Shown: positions 1 to 11,986 of the stretch, piece after piece
Numbering within the stretch: position 1 is the stretch's first letter
How the letters are laid out: each line of letters begins with the position of its first letter
Origin: Magicicada septendecula
Lineage: Eukaryota > Arthropoda > Insecta > Hemiptera > Cicadidae
Length of the DNA: 64,000 nucleotides
Assembly (NCBI GenBank): GCA_034769895.1
Contig: CM068373.1
Coordinates: forward strand, 22,882,620-22,946,619
Reading direction: 5' to 3'
Made by a program: the position numbers and the translations under genes
Notes under the pieces: model-generated
Databases searched by the model: none
Told to the model about the DNA's origin: nothing
What the model saw: the letters and a program-made list of their open reading frames with translations, nothing else

Positions 1-383
1 GAGAGACTGTTCGCCGGAAAAGCCCAGATTTGTGGAAGAACATTTCTTGGATTTTACACCATGATAAGGCGTCGTCCCACACATCGACTCTTTTACGTGA
101 ATTTTTGACCAAAACTTAAAGAATGTCATAGACCAAGCACTGTATTCGCCAGATATGGTGGCCCCGTGTGACTTTTTTTTTGTTCCCCAAACTCAAATTA
201 CTACTTCGTGGAAGACGTTTTGAGTCAATTGAAGTCATAAAACAAAATTCCCAGAAGGAGCTGAAGGCCATACCGGAGAGTGCCTATAAGAAGTGTTTCG
301 CCGACTGGATTATTCGTTGGCATAAGTGTGTCGCATCAAATGGAGCCTATTTTGAAGGTGACAAAATAAATTTTGATTATTAA
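1..383 (+). pseudogene. mariner transposase, C-terminal fragment
   Basis: This is the C-terminal half of a mariner-type (Tc1/mariner superfamily) transposase, the enzyme that cuts and reinserts the element at TA sites. In one frame the sequence reads the second catalytic aspartate in a HHDKASSH context (codon at about 63-65). About 34-35 residues later it reads the third aspartate in APCDF, just before a run of T near 171-180. The following stretch (FPKLKLLLRGRRFESIEVIK) and the end near position 383 fit the family's C terminus. The reading frame is lost around 112-118, where one base seems missing, and is recovered at the T run, so two compensating frameshifts are present. The N-terminal half would lie outside the window. 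The gene is dead. The family call is confident, the subfamily is not. Confidence 0.8.
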
Positions 384-799
384 ACCAATATTTTGAGTTT
401 TATTGAACAATTCCCGGTATTTAATTGACAGAATGTATATACGCACGGAATAGATCAAATCAGAATAACAAAACCTCCGACAGCAAGCATTAAAAATGCA
501 GATCAAAATCGAAAAACTCCGCTTCTGAATCCTGTATTTACACATCGGCTGTGCCGTAGTGTGTACATTAATAACTTAGATGCTGGTAGAATAATCGATC
601 ATAAACTGGAAGGTGCGTCTGGAGAAGTCGATAAGGTGCTCTAGCACTGCGTAATACTACCGCTCACACAACGCGTGCCAACCGTCGCACGTCATTTGTC
701 AACTCAGCACATAGTAATATACGTTTTCTTCTGTCTCTTACTTCACATTTTCCGTTTTACTTACAAACAAATATTTATATAACCTTCAACAATCTACTG

Positions 800-801
<2 letters not shown>
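384..801. other. no gene recognised
   Basis: This stretch follows the mariner stop codon. The first few tens of bases probably include the element's 3' non-coding end and terminal repeat, but the partner end is off the window so the boundary cannot be set. No convincing coding or RNA signal was seen in the rest. Confidence 0.5.

Positions 802-854
<53 letters not shown>
802..854. repeat. (GT)n-(GA)n microsatellite
   Basis: A run of GT dinucleotides changes directly into a run of GA. It lies about 30 bases upstream of the family-1 LTR that starts at 887. Open frames across it are artefacts of the repeat. Confidence 0.95.
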
Positions 855-886
855 TTGTGAGCGTGTGAGCGCGCTCGTAAATAAAA

Positions 887-1438
887 TGTTACGCCATTAC
901 AGAACGTTCTACATGTTTCTCGGCTACCCCAGCACAACCAGCTGTAATGTTGTGTGCGTACGTGATTTCTAACATGCGTCAACCTGACCGAGCCTGTTCC
1001 AGACTTTACCGGTCCGCGCGCACAGTGTTAAAGGCCGCAAACAATTACGCTCTAGTTTTATTTAGAAACGTTGACGCGTATTATGGATTATTCTGGAATC
1101 TCAGCAGGGTATAAATATAAGCATTCAGCGACGCTTAGTTTCAGTTTCAGTGGCGATTTATTCAAGTGATGTTCGAGTTATTGTCGGGCGACTTGCTCAG
1201 TGCGTCTCAAGTGCTGTATTAGTGAAAAGTGATTATAGTTGATTATAGTTAGTGAGTGCTTTACAGTTGACATTGTTATTTGTGTGGACATATTAACATT
1301 TATTATTATACGAGTATAATCTTGTTGAGTAACGTGTTGATTACAAACTGTAAATTGTGATAATTAAAGTTGGTAATTAGTGACTACTGTGGTGTCTTGT
1401 ATTTTGTTTTCCACTGTACCAAGGAGACCGCCATAACA
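887..1438 (+). mobile_element. solo LTR, family 1 (copy A)
   Basis: The segment starts TGTTACG and ends CATAACA, the short inverted termini expected of a Ty3/gypsy-type LTR. It carries a TATA box (TATAAATA at 1110-1117), which would drive transcription of the element, and an ATTAAA-type polyadenylation signal near 1364. Four further copies occur at 18661, 20412, 23110 and, on the other strand, 59503. All share the TATA region, a TTGATTACAAACTG stretch and a GTGTCTTGTATTTTG stretch near the 3' end. No internal domain or primer-binding site follows, so this is a solo LTR left by recombination between the two ends of a complete element. No clean target duplication is visible. It could be another terminally conserved repeat, but promoter plus TG...CA ends favour an LTR. 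Confidence 0.65.
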
Positions 1439-4400
1439 ATTTTATTGAAATTACCATAATATTTGTTTGGCCAATAAATGTACAAATGAACAGTTATACT
1501 GGAAACACACATTTTGTCCATATGTTTTAGATAAGAACTTGTTTTTCCCTATGTAAATTTTACTCAAAAATTTTAAAAATTTCTTGTATTTACATTGTAA
1601 CGAATAATACGAGACGACTTATTTCGCCGCACGTTGTATGCGTCAATTTGTAACAAATATAAATAAAAGTGTTGAACGGTAAATTATTTTGTATTCTACC
1701 GCTCGCTCCCACTATGCGTGCAGTTCCGATGACGTCACTCGGAGTTGCCAACAGTTGCTCCGTCCGCTGTGCTATGTTAACGTAATTCTTAAATGAAACA
1801 GTAACAATAACGCAAATATAACACCAAACAGATATCTTCCTTTTAACGATCTTTATTCAAATAGAGCATTGATTAATTACTTCTCGTTTTTCTTTACTGT
1901 AATTACAATTATGACAAAATTATGCGTCTTCTTTTATCAGTTGGTAGTAGCTAAAAAATATTGTTCTGTAGTCGGCCAGGCCAAAAGAATGATGCAGTTT
2001 GTTATTATTTCTATTAAAATAAAGTATCTGAGGGCGTATCTGGTTCGGGGATTATGGTTAAACAATAATACAATTCTTAAAATCAAAATACAAACTTCAA
2101 ATATAAGGATATTACAAGGGTTTGGTGTGTAAAGTGCAAACTGGCAGTCGTGTATTGGTTACTTATTATTATAGGTTATGAACAGTTAGATGCTTATTAG
2201 TTATCGTTAAAGTTTTTATGGTGTTCAAAAAAGGTGTAAAACTCAATTGGTGTTATTTTTTGAGTGTTCTTTAGTGTTGGTGTAGTATAGTGTCTGTAGT
2301 TTAATTTTGTTAAATTCCTAGATAGTCGTGTACACAAATGTTGGTTTTGACACATAAAATAATAAATTGTTCAAATTCACCAGATCCTCTTCTTTCTTCT
2401 TCCAGGACGAAGATAGGGTCCAAGTCTTCTTCGCTTCTTCTCCCCGGATCTCAATTCTTCTGTATTAAATTCTGGATGTTCTTTTCTTTATTATAATATT
2501 TTGTATTGAGTATATCAGCTCGTTTTACAAAGTCTGCTTTGTGTTTTCACTGTTTAAAATATAATTATATGAGACGTTTTATTAACGCGTCTGTCTTCAA
2601 TGACCGTTGTTAAAGAAGTCCCATTTTATTTATCTGAATTTTTGGTTGCTAAGGTAAAACTTGAAATCTGGTTGGTTGATTCAGATATACATTGTCATAC
2701 AAATTCATTATTTCAATGTCTGAATTTGGTCAAAACTTTAAATTAGTATAATTTTTCTGTACTGATTGGGAATTTAAAACTACTAGCATCATTATTTTGG
2801 TCTTAACATTTGTGACATATAGACACCAAACATGCCTATTTTTGCTTAAGAAATACTGATGTTACATTTTTGCTATTTGAATTTTTCTTAAATAACTTAA
2901 AACTGATTATTTCGATTCCATATTTGTTGTGTATACCGATAACTATAAATCTATCCATATTACAACATTTGTTTTACAAAATTCTAACAGTATTTCCTAA
3001 AATTTACAAAATTCCAAAATTTTTATAGGCCTATGTCTTGACATGTTAAATTTCTATTTTCTGTTATTATAATCCCTATTAATTATGCAACTACCATCAA
3101 AATTACTCCCTATAACTCTATTAGTATTATCATTTAAAAATATAACAATAATTATTACAGTAACAACATAAAAAAACATAATTCACATTTTGTGATTAAA
3201 CAATTTGTATATGCCTGGTTGCATACATACTGCATAAGGCATATCATACATATATTATTTAATGAAACTATAACTAGCATCAACACAACTTCAAACGTGT
3301 TTTAAGAACATAACAAGGAAAGTAATCATTTAATAATGATTTTCTATTTTTTCCATTTTTCCTAGGTAGTTCAGCCATTGCTGTAGCCTAATAGGTACTC
3401 TTTCTGTTTCTTTTTATACATTTGACAATTATTGTTTGATTGTACATTATGTTCTTGACAACATTATGTCCACTATTATTTACCATTAGTTGCATCTTCC
3501 ATGTATCTATAATAATTGTTTTGTTATATTATTTCATTATATCATTCAATTAACAATTTACTAATATATCATTTTACATTGTATTGTATGTTTGGGCCTA
3601 TTATCCCTCAATTTAATTTGTATTTTGGTTATTTTTATATTTTGATACATTTAATAAAACCATTTGTTTACTTATAGTATTGGTACATAATGCTGTCTGT
3701 CTTTATAAGTATTATTCTTGTCATTATTTGAAATTCATGTCATCATCGGGGTATTTTGCATCACTTTGCCTAAACATTAATTTGGGTACGGTCAGTTATA
3801 GTACAAGTCAGTCTAAAGTAGTTATTTGTTCATCTTCACTATCATTTTTGAAAGATATTTTTCTTCTTGTTTAGTTTCTTGTCCATGGTCTTCATTAAAT
3901 CTGGTACGATATCAATCTATGCCAAATGTAATGTTACAACATGAATATTAATTATTATTATTTACCTGCATACTTATTTTTTACGATTAATAAACGGTGA
4001 AAAACTTGCAATCTAATGGGGACTATAATATATTGTTCGATAAATTTGATATAGAAGAAGAAAGAAGAGTTATATAAGTTTAGGAAGGGTTTTAAATGGA
4101 ACTGGTTTAAGCAAATTTAGGAACATGTAATTTTATAATTAAGTTACGTTGGTGTTAAAATGTGTGGTCGTCTTTATTTATGTGTGTGTGGGGGGCGCGC
4201 ACGCGCGCTTATTTTCTGTACCTTAATAAATTTATGTTGAAGTTTCAATTCCCTCTTCGCAGATTACTGAGATAATTAACACTGCATATACTGTACATAC
4301 AAAACTAACACTAGCATTTGTTTGATCCCATATTCATTTACATGCAAAACCTAGTTAGCGGAAATCTACTTAACTGGAAAACACAATTATCGTAGTATTT

Positions 4401-5884
4401 GTTTCGATCTGTTTACCATTTTCGAGTTAACCCGATTATCGAAATGTGCTGTTGAAACACAAAAAGGGCCAACACAACAACCATTTACACGTTCATATAC
4501 CTTGTTTAATGATTTCAGTCAATGGTAAATATTTTGTGTAATTTAAACGATTAGTGAATACTTCATATCTTTTAAGCTAAATGCAAAAAAGCATAAATTA
4601 AAAGTAAATTGATTATAATTTGATTTAAATATAGCCTCATACAACGACGACATAAGGTCAAACACAAAGTTATAGTTGGTTCTAGATATAATAAAGTAAT
4701 AGAGGCAGAATTGGATGTCTTATATGGAACGCATGTGAGACACGCATATTCCTAAGCCAGTGGAAACGACAAAATCGTGGAAGATCCTGGAAAATATGGT
4801 CAGAGACTCTGTGAAGTCGGAAAGATCTATTAATCAAGCCCAAGTAGTCATGAAGAAGATAAAGCCTTAATATATTCAAAATTTTAAATTGAAGTTTTAT
4901 TTCTATTTTTAAATTTATTTTTATTTAATTCCAATTTTTAAATTTTCTTTATATTTTTGCCTATTAAAATTATTTTTTACTTGACAAAATTAACACTTCC
5001 TTCATGTTTTCTGCTTATTTCTTTTCTCCTGCTTTACGGTCTCAACTATGCATGTATCTACTAACATTGGGTATACCTGAAAACAAATAATTGGTGATCG
5101 CTCCAGGAAAACTTAGTTACGTGTTTTTTGATAGAGACAGGCGTGTTCTAGGGATTTAATATATGAACAGGGTCAAATTCGAACCAACGTTTTATATCTT
5201 TCCTTGGCTGTACTGTTCATCACCTAAAGAACGATTGCTGTAACTGAAATCCGGTGACCCGATAAACTACAGTTGATCTTCCACAGCCGTGTGAATTCCC
5301 ACAAACCTCGAGAGAGTAAAGTCCCATATGGTCGCTTCGGGTCATTACAGGTTTGGAAATTCTACGGTTTTAATTCGGTACAAACGCGCTATATTGAACC
5401 AACACTAAATCTATTCCGCTTTAAGAGTCTTTCCAAACCTATGCGGAGCACCAAGGAAAGCGCTCGGTTTTAACTGTGGGTTAAAATTATATTTATTTAC
5501 AGTTTTATATCTCGGAGCTGTAGCGTTCAATATATGGTGTATTTTCATTATTGTCGCCGTTTCCTCTAAACTTACTGCTTGCACAGAGGACTACCGCTTC
5601 ACGATTGGATAATAACTTGAATAGCTGAGTAACTTGCAGGCAATTTCCAGCGCTCCTGACAAGTCAAATATAGTGTTCAACATTTACATCTACATATTTC
5701 GTACGTTCTCCTATTATCATCGTATGCCTAAATATGATCACAAATATTAAGTTCTTACTAAAACCTAGGCAATGTAATTTTCAGTTGCTATACACACATG
5801 CCGGCGGCCAACCTTAAGAGGAACGAAGAAGGAACAACCGAAACCTAGTAAATAACCCCCATGGGCGGTCAAACAACTGGCCCG
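1439..5884. other. AT-rich region without recognised genes
   Basis: Very AT-rich DNA with stop codons in all frames. I saw no coding family, RNA gene or repeated unit that I could support. An alternating GC purine-pyrimidine tract (GCGCGCACGCGCGC) lies near 4195-4208. The few short open stretches, such as 1869-2132 and 5273-5473, have no recognisable protein features. Confidence 0.5.
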
Positions 5885-6480
5885 GACTGAAATAGAGATT
5901 GTCGAGATAAGCTGACAGCAGGCTTGAATTCCGTCCCGCCAATTACAGCTTCTTGCCAGTGGACCTTCTACCCGGAGGAGGAAAGACAGAGACTCGGGAA
6001 GTCTAGCTGGCGCTTCACGGCCAACACTTTCCCTCAACCAACTGACCACGGACTGAAATAGAGATTGCCGAATTTAAGGTGTCAGCAGTTTTGGACTCTG
6101 TCCCACCAATTACAATTTCTTGCAAGCCGGCCTTCTACCCGGAGGAGGAAAGACAGAGGCTTGGAAGTCTACCTGGCGCTTCACGGCAAACACTTTCCCT
6201 CAACCAACTGACCACGAACATACCACGGACTGAAAGCCGGAGGAAGAAAGACAGAGTCTTGGGAAGTCTACCTGGCGCTTCACGGCAAACACTTTCCCTC
6301 AACCAACTGACCTCGAATAGAGCCCGGACTGAAATAGAGATTGACGAATTTAAGGTGACAGCAGTCTTGGACTCTGCGCCACGAATTACAATTTCTTGCG
6401 AGCCGGCCTTTTAGCCGGAAGGAGAAAGAGAGAGGCTCGGGATGTCCAGCTGGCGCTGCGCGACAAACACTGTCATAGCG
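5885..6480. repeat. tandem array, about 165-180 bp unit, four partial copies
   Basis: Units begin with GGACTGAAATAGAGATTG at about 5885, 6050 and 6325. Each runs through a CCCGGAGGAGGAAAGACAGAG block and a CACTTTCCCTCAACCAACTG block. A shortened unit lies at about 6230-6324. The last unit has diverged (GCGCTGCGCGACAAACACTG) and runs into unrelated sequence. Open frames through the array repeat the same short peptide and are not evidence of a gene. The origin is unknown. Confidence 0.75.
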
Positions 6481-6762
6481 GACATATCGATTGGGGACCT
6501 AGTCGTGGATTGCCGACAAGGATGCATTCATATTGGCAGCGAAAATCGGCAGACGGACTTCTGGAAAGACCACCAGGAGTCTGAGGACGAGCAGATAGAC
6601 GAAGCTAGCTTGCAGATATCCGCTGGCGTCCAAAATCGTTACTGACTTCTTCACGTGCTACTCCGTCATCAATGTACCTCTGGTACATTATTCTGTTTAA
6701 TTAAACTAATATAATACAATTAAAACACAAACACAATTTAGTGGTTAAGTCAAATTTTTATA

Positions 6763-6945
6763 AACCTGTATTGCAACCACTAACACGCAAGTATACTTTC
6801 CATAAGCGCTTTCAAGCCTCCCGGCTCATCTTCGGATGAAACACAACCTGAAGTTTTTCCATCTGTTCCACCTGAAGAAGAGCCGAGAGGCTTGAAAGCG
6901 CTTATGGAATGTATAATTGCATGTTAGTGGTTCCAATACAAGTTT
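6763..6945. mobile_element. foldback element with hammerhead-like core (F1)
   Basis: Two arms of about 70 bp are inverted copies of each other. The left arm starts AACCTGTATTGCAACC and the right arm ends GGTTCCAATACAAGTT, with few mismatches between them. The inner part of each arm carries the motif that also occurs in the foldbacks at 11987, 34631, 53873 and 59618. The right flank (CAAGTTTAG) is shared with the copy at 11987, which suggests one mobile family rather than a chance palindrome. There is no coding capacity. It is likely a non-autonomous element related to the Penelope-like remnants elsewhere in the window. Confidence 0.6.
6872..6903 (+). ncRNA. hammerhead-ribozyme-like motif in F1
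   Basis: The core reads CTGAAGA, one extra A, a GAGCC/GGCTT stem with a GAGA loop, GAA, the palindrome AGCGCT, then T. The bases before it (GTTCCA at 6865-6870) can pair with TGGAAT after it, giving a stem I next to a mismatched pair. This is the type I hammerhead layout with a loop-less stem III, which would need a dimer to fold. The extra base between CTGAAGA and stem II is not in the standard core. The opposite arm carries a weakened copy with CCGA in place of CTGA. Confidence 0.4.
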
Positions 6946-7011
6946 AGTAAAAATGATATAATACAAGAAAGTAAATATTGTAAGACGTTTTCTTAAGCTT
7001 TCACGACCGGG

Positions 7012-7081
7012 AGTACTGTGTCAAAAGATGACCACAGTACTGTGGTAAAGGATGTTTGTGGTCAACCTTTGACACAGTACT
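7012..7081. repeat. short inverted repeat (hairpin)
   Basis: Arms of about 25 bp, starting AGTACTGTGTCAAA and ending TTTGACACAGTACT, flank a second palindrome (CCACAGTACTGTGG). The inner part resembles a worn copy of the hammerhead-like motif seen in nearby F1 (AAGATGACCAC, loop, GTGGT, AAAG) but lacks the CTGA and GAA boxes. Confidence 0.6.
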
Positions 7082-7218
7082 GTTGTGTTACTAACGGACA
7101 CCTTGTCAGTAAAAAGTCAAGTCTTTTAGACACTGAAGATTGCGAGGTTGAAGCGTTTGTGCCAAATAAAAGAAGACCACGGCCTGATGGGCTACTTACA
7201 AGTAGTTTTATAATGTAA

Positions 7219-7560
7219 GACGGTTTATGACACGGTTAAAAAAGATGACGAATGGAGAATAAGAAAAGAAAAGATAGATGAGCTATTGAAGCATAATGGC
7301 ACTGTGAGATTCAAAAAGGCTCAAGGAAGACAAAGGGTAGGTCACCTACAGCGGTTGGATGATAACCGTGTCCCAAAGAAAATCCTGAGGGCGCATTTAT
7401 ATAAAAACAGAAAGAGATGTTAACCTAGGATAATATGTTGGATGATGTCCTAGAAGATCTCAGAGAAATGGATGTGAACGGTTACACTCAGATGACAATG
7501 AACAGGAGACTCTAGAGAAGATTGGTGCTCACGTTGTGCTTTAGTGCTAAAGAAGAAGAA
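7219..7560 (+). pseudogene. LINE ORF2 C-terminal fragment
   Basis: The translation reads WRIRKEKIDELLKHNGTVRF, then a VGHLQRLDDNRVPKKILRA stretch. This is the characteristic C-terminal tail of arthropod LINE ORF2 proteins, downstream of the reverse transcriptase domain. A stop follows RKR at about 7420, and the rest of the tail (a WMDD-like stretch and a TMNRR-like stretch) continues only in broken frames. The catalytic RT core is absent, so this is a 5'-truncated dead copy. The last part is similar to the fragment at 8020-8170. The clade cannot be set from this tail alone. Confidence 0.7.
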
Positions 7561-7860
7561 GATTGTATAAACAGTATTCTTATTTTGCTTTATTATCAGC
7601 TTATCAGTGCTACTTTTCACTGGGAAATATTAAATTATTGTAAATCTGCGAATACGTTACAAGTGACACCATAGTATTTTGCAAAGTATTCGTTTAGACA
7701 GAGCTTCATAAATGCTCAAATTATAAAATAAATTTGCGTACATCAATATAGTAGGCCTACTCTTCAAACGTTTAACGAAACAAGTCATGTACGAGGTATA
7801 ACTTCAAAGAAAAGAAATATTTTCATATTTATATGATTTTCGTAGGCAATAACATGTAGG

Positions 7861-7865
7861 GAGGG

Positions 7866-7902
<37 letters not shown>

Positions 7903-7903
7903 T
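7861..7903. repeat. (GA)n microsatellite
   Basis: An interrupted run of GA dinucleotides. Confidence 0.9.
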
Positions 7904-8019
7904 GGATAGACAGACCCACAGAACGAGAGTGTTTGGAAGGGGGTAGTAACGATTTAAAAAGTGTAATTATTGTTGACGAAACCCAAACAGTCATCAATAT
8001 AATTTTTAACTTTTTTTAA

Positions 8020-8170
8020 TAGTATAGGATGGCTGGGTGATGTGCTAGGTGATCTAAAAAGAATAAATGTTATGGGTCAGGCTGAGATGGCAGTGGATAG
8101 GAGACATTGGAGAAGATTGGTGTTGGAAGCCAGGGCTCACGTTGGGCTGGAGTGCTAAAGAAGACTATAA
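8020..8170 (+). pseudogene. LINE 3' tail, second copy
   Basis: This short stretch repeats the last part of the 7219-7560 fragment. Both contain a GGAGAAGATTGGTG-type block, a CTCACGTTG block and a GTGCTAAAGAAG end. No useful frame remains. Two copies of one LINE 3' end in the same orientation, about 600 bp apart, indicate two separate 5'-truncated insertions or a local duplication. Confidence 0.6.
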
Positions 8171-8267
8171 GAAAGTAATGAAACGCGAATTTTAACGTGT
8201 TAATATACATGATAAACTATATAATATTTATATTAACTATTATTTATTAACTACTATTATTTCCAAT

Positions 8268-8666
8268 TTTGAATTGGAATCTTTCGAAATGTGGCTTTAC
8301 TGTAAAATACTGACCATTTCATGGACAGCACATGTAACTAATGTTGAAGTTCTTAGAAAGATGAAGGAAGAAAGGGAAGTTATTAACAGAGTAAAGAGAA
8401 GAAAGCTTCAGTATCTGGGACATTTCATGAGAAATAAACAGAGATTTTGCTTATTGCAGTCCATACTACAGGGAAAAGTACGTGGAAAGATAGGAGTTGG
8501 GCGACTGAGAATCTCACGGCTGAGAAATTTACAGACATGGTTTGGCATGAATACAACTGACTTATTCCTTGCAACAGTACAGAAGGTTAAAATAGTCTGT
8601 ACGATATCCAACATCCGAAACGGATTGAAACTATCAGAAGAAGAAGATTATTTACCAACCGTTTAG
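8268..8666 (+). pseudogene. LINE ORF2 C-terminal fragment (same family as 32855-33485)
   Basis: An open stretch reads ESFEMWLYCKILTISWTAHV, then VINRVKRRKLQYLGHFMRNK and later a RLRISRLRNLQTWFGM stretch. This is the post-RT region of a LINE ORF2 (the MWLYRRIL...LGH...RNLRTWF pattern). The same segment, with more stops, occurs at 33145-33485 as the 3' end of the nested LINE. No RT catalytic motif is included, so this is a 5'-truncated copy. It is the more intact of the two in its final 130 codons. It ends at a stop at 8664-8666 and no clear poly(A) follows. Confidence 0.75.
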
Positions 8667-10353
8667 AATCAATGTCACTAAAAAGGACAGACGTAGATGT
8701 AATACTTTTAATACGTAATTGTGCGTTTAAATGTAAATCTTGTATTGTATAAAGCCTATAACACTCCTGTGCGTTTTTATCTATGTATATTTTGCATAAA
8801 AATTTATGTAGGAGTTAGATTTATTTGAGTACAAAATCAAACGGTGGGGAAGGAGGGAGGCACAAAGCAAATCACAGCACCAATTAAGGTGCCGCCAATG
8901 CTGCCGACAGAATAAATTAACTGCGAATTGTGAATCCTAATCTACATATGTATTTCAACCGCCAGATAAAAATCCTCACTACACAACTCTCTCACACACA
9001 CACACATACACCCATGCAAGTACACACACTTGCCATTCTCGGTCGCGAGTAATTTACATATTTTGGTTTTGATAAACGATTTATGTGGTAACATTTGCTG
9101 GTAAAACGGCCAACTGCTAACACAATTAAAATGTATTCCACACCAAATAAATCATACCACTCTACCTCTCATTAAACGAATAATTATCTATATACCTCGT
9201 TAAATTAAAGCTGATAACTTCTTCGATAAGTATTATGTATTTATAGAACTACCTCCAAAATAAACTTATTCCAAACACGACATTTTAATATATTTCATTT
9301 TTCATGTTCAATGCTAATTACTATCGTTATTATCCAAATAATTTGCAGGAGTAATTATCAGTAACACTTTTGAGTTTACACGCATGTGGCCGACATAATA
9401 CTGTATATTATTAGTACTGAATAATAGGTTTCCAGTATTCTTCAATTTTGTTTATTCATAATTGAATTGCGTTTTTAATTATTTCTGTTAATTAGTATAA
9501 AGCTTCAATAAATCAATATTTTTAATAAAGTAGATTGTGGACAATATCAGAAACTCTAATTATTAGTCAAATTTCTTTACATTATGTGGGTATATTACAT
9601 TTCCAAACTTACATTATTTTTGTTTGTAAAAATTAGACACATTAAACATTTGAAATTATTATAATCATTTCAAAGACTTTTTTTACTTCTGTTCTTATGT
9701 TCGTCTTTTATGTTTATGTTAATTTATAGTTAACTTTTCCTTACTAGAAGGAATTTTTTAAAATAGAAATTATGAAAATTTTTAAAAATTATTTTAATAA
9801 TATTACAAAAAGTAAACTGTATGGTTAGTTTAAAGAATAAACTTAAAATGTTAAGTTATTTAAAATTATTTGTACAATTTTATGTTTTCGATGAACAAGC
9901 GTCTTTCAGTGTATAAAGGAAACTTAAGCAGTAGCATAAAGGCTATAGTAAATGATCTTCAAGAAAAAATACATAAAAAGTGAAAGAACAAAACTGCAAA
10001 CGTGAAAGTGAAAAGTGAAAGAAAAAAGTTGCACAAGGAAAGACACTCATTAAAATCTGAATTAGGAAAAAACTATGATAATAAATGTGATAAAATAGAA
10101 GCGAAAAGCAATCTCAAATTAGAAGAAAATGAAGGGTGGTAGAAAAGATATTATTAAGGTACAAACAAACAAATGAAATCATGGGATAAGAAGTTTAAAC
10201 GTGAAGGCGAACACAAACATTTCTAGTTGTAACTTAAGTCTATATCACTACATAATTGGGTATAGACTTGGAAGTAAACTGAGGCAAGTGATTAAAATGT
10301 ATAAAGTTAAATGACCAGTGACAGAAAAATATTTGGGTTTGGATATCTTTGGG
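8667..10353. other. AT-rich region without recognised genes
   Basis: AT-rich DNA with a short (CA)n run near 8993-9006. I found no coding or RNA features. The segment around 9960-10220 is purine-rich on the + strand (many GAAAAGTGAAAG-like words), which may be an old simple repeat. Confidence 0.45.
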
Positions 10354-10364
10354 AAGAATTCAAG

Positions 10365-10591
10365 ATATTAATAATGGCTCCCATGTGTACCACCAAAGCA
10401 GCTTAGGAGTCATGCAGGGTAGGCTGCCATATGCGAGCCGTACGGCACAAAAGGAAGGCAGTGTGGCCAGCACTACGCTTCAGCCGCCCATTATTATCCC
10501 CAGGATATTATCCCAGGCACTCATTTCCTACAGGCTGAGTCGACCTGGGGGCTGAAAAGCGCACCTTGATTTTATGGTGGGGGCCCGGGAA
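10365..10591 (-). mobile_element. SINE (family of 13940), 5'-truncated, minus strand
   Basis: Read on the minus strand, this matches the body of the SINE at 13940-14206: the CCATAAA..TCAAG block, CCCCAGGTCGACT, GGGGATAATAATGGGCGGCTG and the final GGTACACATGGGAG followed by ATTATT. It is flanked by an 11-bp direct repeat, AAGAATTCAAG, at 10354-10364 and 10592-10602. That is the target duplication expected from LINE-driven insertion. The tRNA-like head with the A and B boxes is missing beyond a CCCGGG remnant. Compared with 13940 it has an internal stretch (GAAGCGTAGTGCTGGCC) that the other copy lacks. Confidence 0.75.
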
Positions 10592-10602
10592 AAGAATTCA
10601 AG

Positions 10603-11986
10603 TATCCAGCACGTAAATGTGTCCTCCCTATAGGCCTACATTTCGGATATTATGCATCAATTTGAATCAATTAACAAACAAATTTTCCCATAAACACAAG
10701 TAGGTAAACATGTCGTTTTCCATCTGACCAACATTTTGTGTTTTTAGGTGTAAATTTATATCTCGAGAAGGATTTCAGATATTGAAATTGGGTTAACATG
10801 TTTACACTAATGTGGTATAATGAATAAAAAATTATGATTACCTTGCAATCTCAATATCAAAATGGTAGGAACTTGATACTTTAACGCTAATATCCGTATG
10901 AATGTTAATGTTATCAAATTAAAATTTATCATTTAACTTATTGAACCATTTTTTCCGAATACAATGACATCACTCTAATTTAAATCAGATAATAAATAAG
11001 TAAGATATGGCGTAAAATAGTCTACTGTATTAGAGCAAATAGAAAGTGTTCAACTTGAATTGCATCTAATCCTAAATATTGCATAACTGTGCACTGCGAT
11101 TACAGGTTCTCCGGAACTGGCAATGGAACTGTCGATGGGGAGAATTCAATTACACTAGCATGAGGTAATTTCGGGCAAGTGTTGCCTTAATAGACTCTAT
11201 CGGGTTTCGGAAAGAAGATTAGAGACTGCAGTACAGAAGCCTAACTGGAATACAATGGTACACAATGGGTAATGTGAGGCACCACTAAAATACATTTTCA
11301 CTGACACAAAACAGAGATTCTACATTGTTTGTCTTTGATACTTATTAATTAGCTCCCTTTAAATATTCGTTTGTTATTAATCCATAATGTTTTGAAATAA
11401 TAACGCTTTATATTGCAGGGAGGGGCTTTAGAAATCATAAACAAGTTATTATCGAGCAAAAACAGAGTCGCTGGCTTTTGTCTGTGCTTAGAAGCATTTC
11501 CATAAGAGAAACTGTGTGCAATTTTTCACTAGGTGCAAACATGATGACGCGATTGCATGTCGGTGATAAGGAAGGACTAACTTTTACGAAATTACCTTCT
11601 TTCCGTTTAACGATAATATTGTTTCCGTTTAACAGTTTGGCACTGCCGGCACATTAGCAGACGGCGTCCAAATATTTCTGAAAATTTTCAGCAAATTTTA
11701 CTGCATGTGTGGTAGTAATGGCTACCACGCTTCACCCTCCGAAGAGGGCTTTTTCGAAGAAAGATTAAGTGATCCGTCAACTCCAAAGTTAACTTGTAAC
11801 AATAACATGCTATTCCCAAGAGTACCGGGGATTTGACAGACCACCGCGGCGGAGTCCCCGAGTACCACGGCTAGGCCTAAATACAACAGGACGGGTCCTG
11901 GTGCCCTGATGCCATCGCGGCTCACCAAGGTACAGCCATCCACCCACTGCCACTATCGCTCCCACCGTGGGTTACGATGTGTTGTT
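10603..11986. other. no gene recognised
   Basis: The segment from about 11700 to 11970 is clearly more GC-rich than its surroundings, with a 73-codon open frame on the minus strand, but no family is recognised. It may be an unclassified repeat. The rest is AT-rich unique-looking DNA. Confidence 0.4.

Noticed and set aside
4682..4879. Possible LINE tail on either strand
   Set aside because: Some words recall LINE C termini, but no motif was clear enough in any frame.
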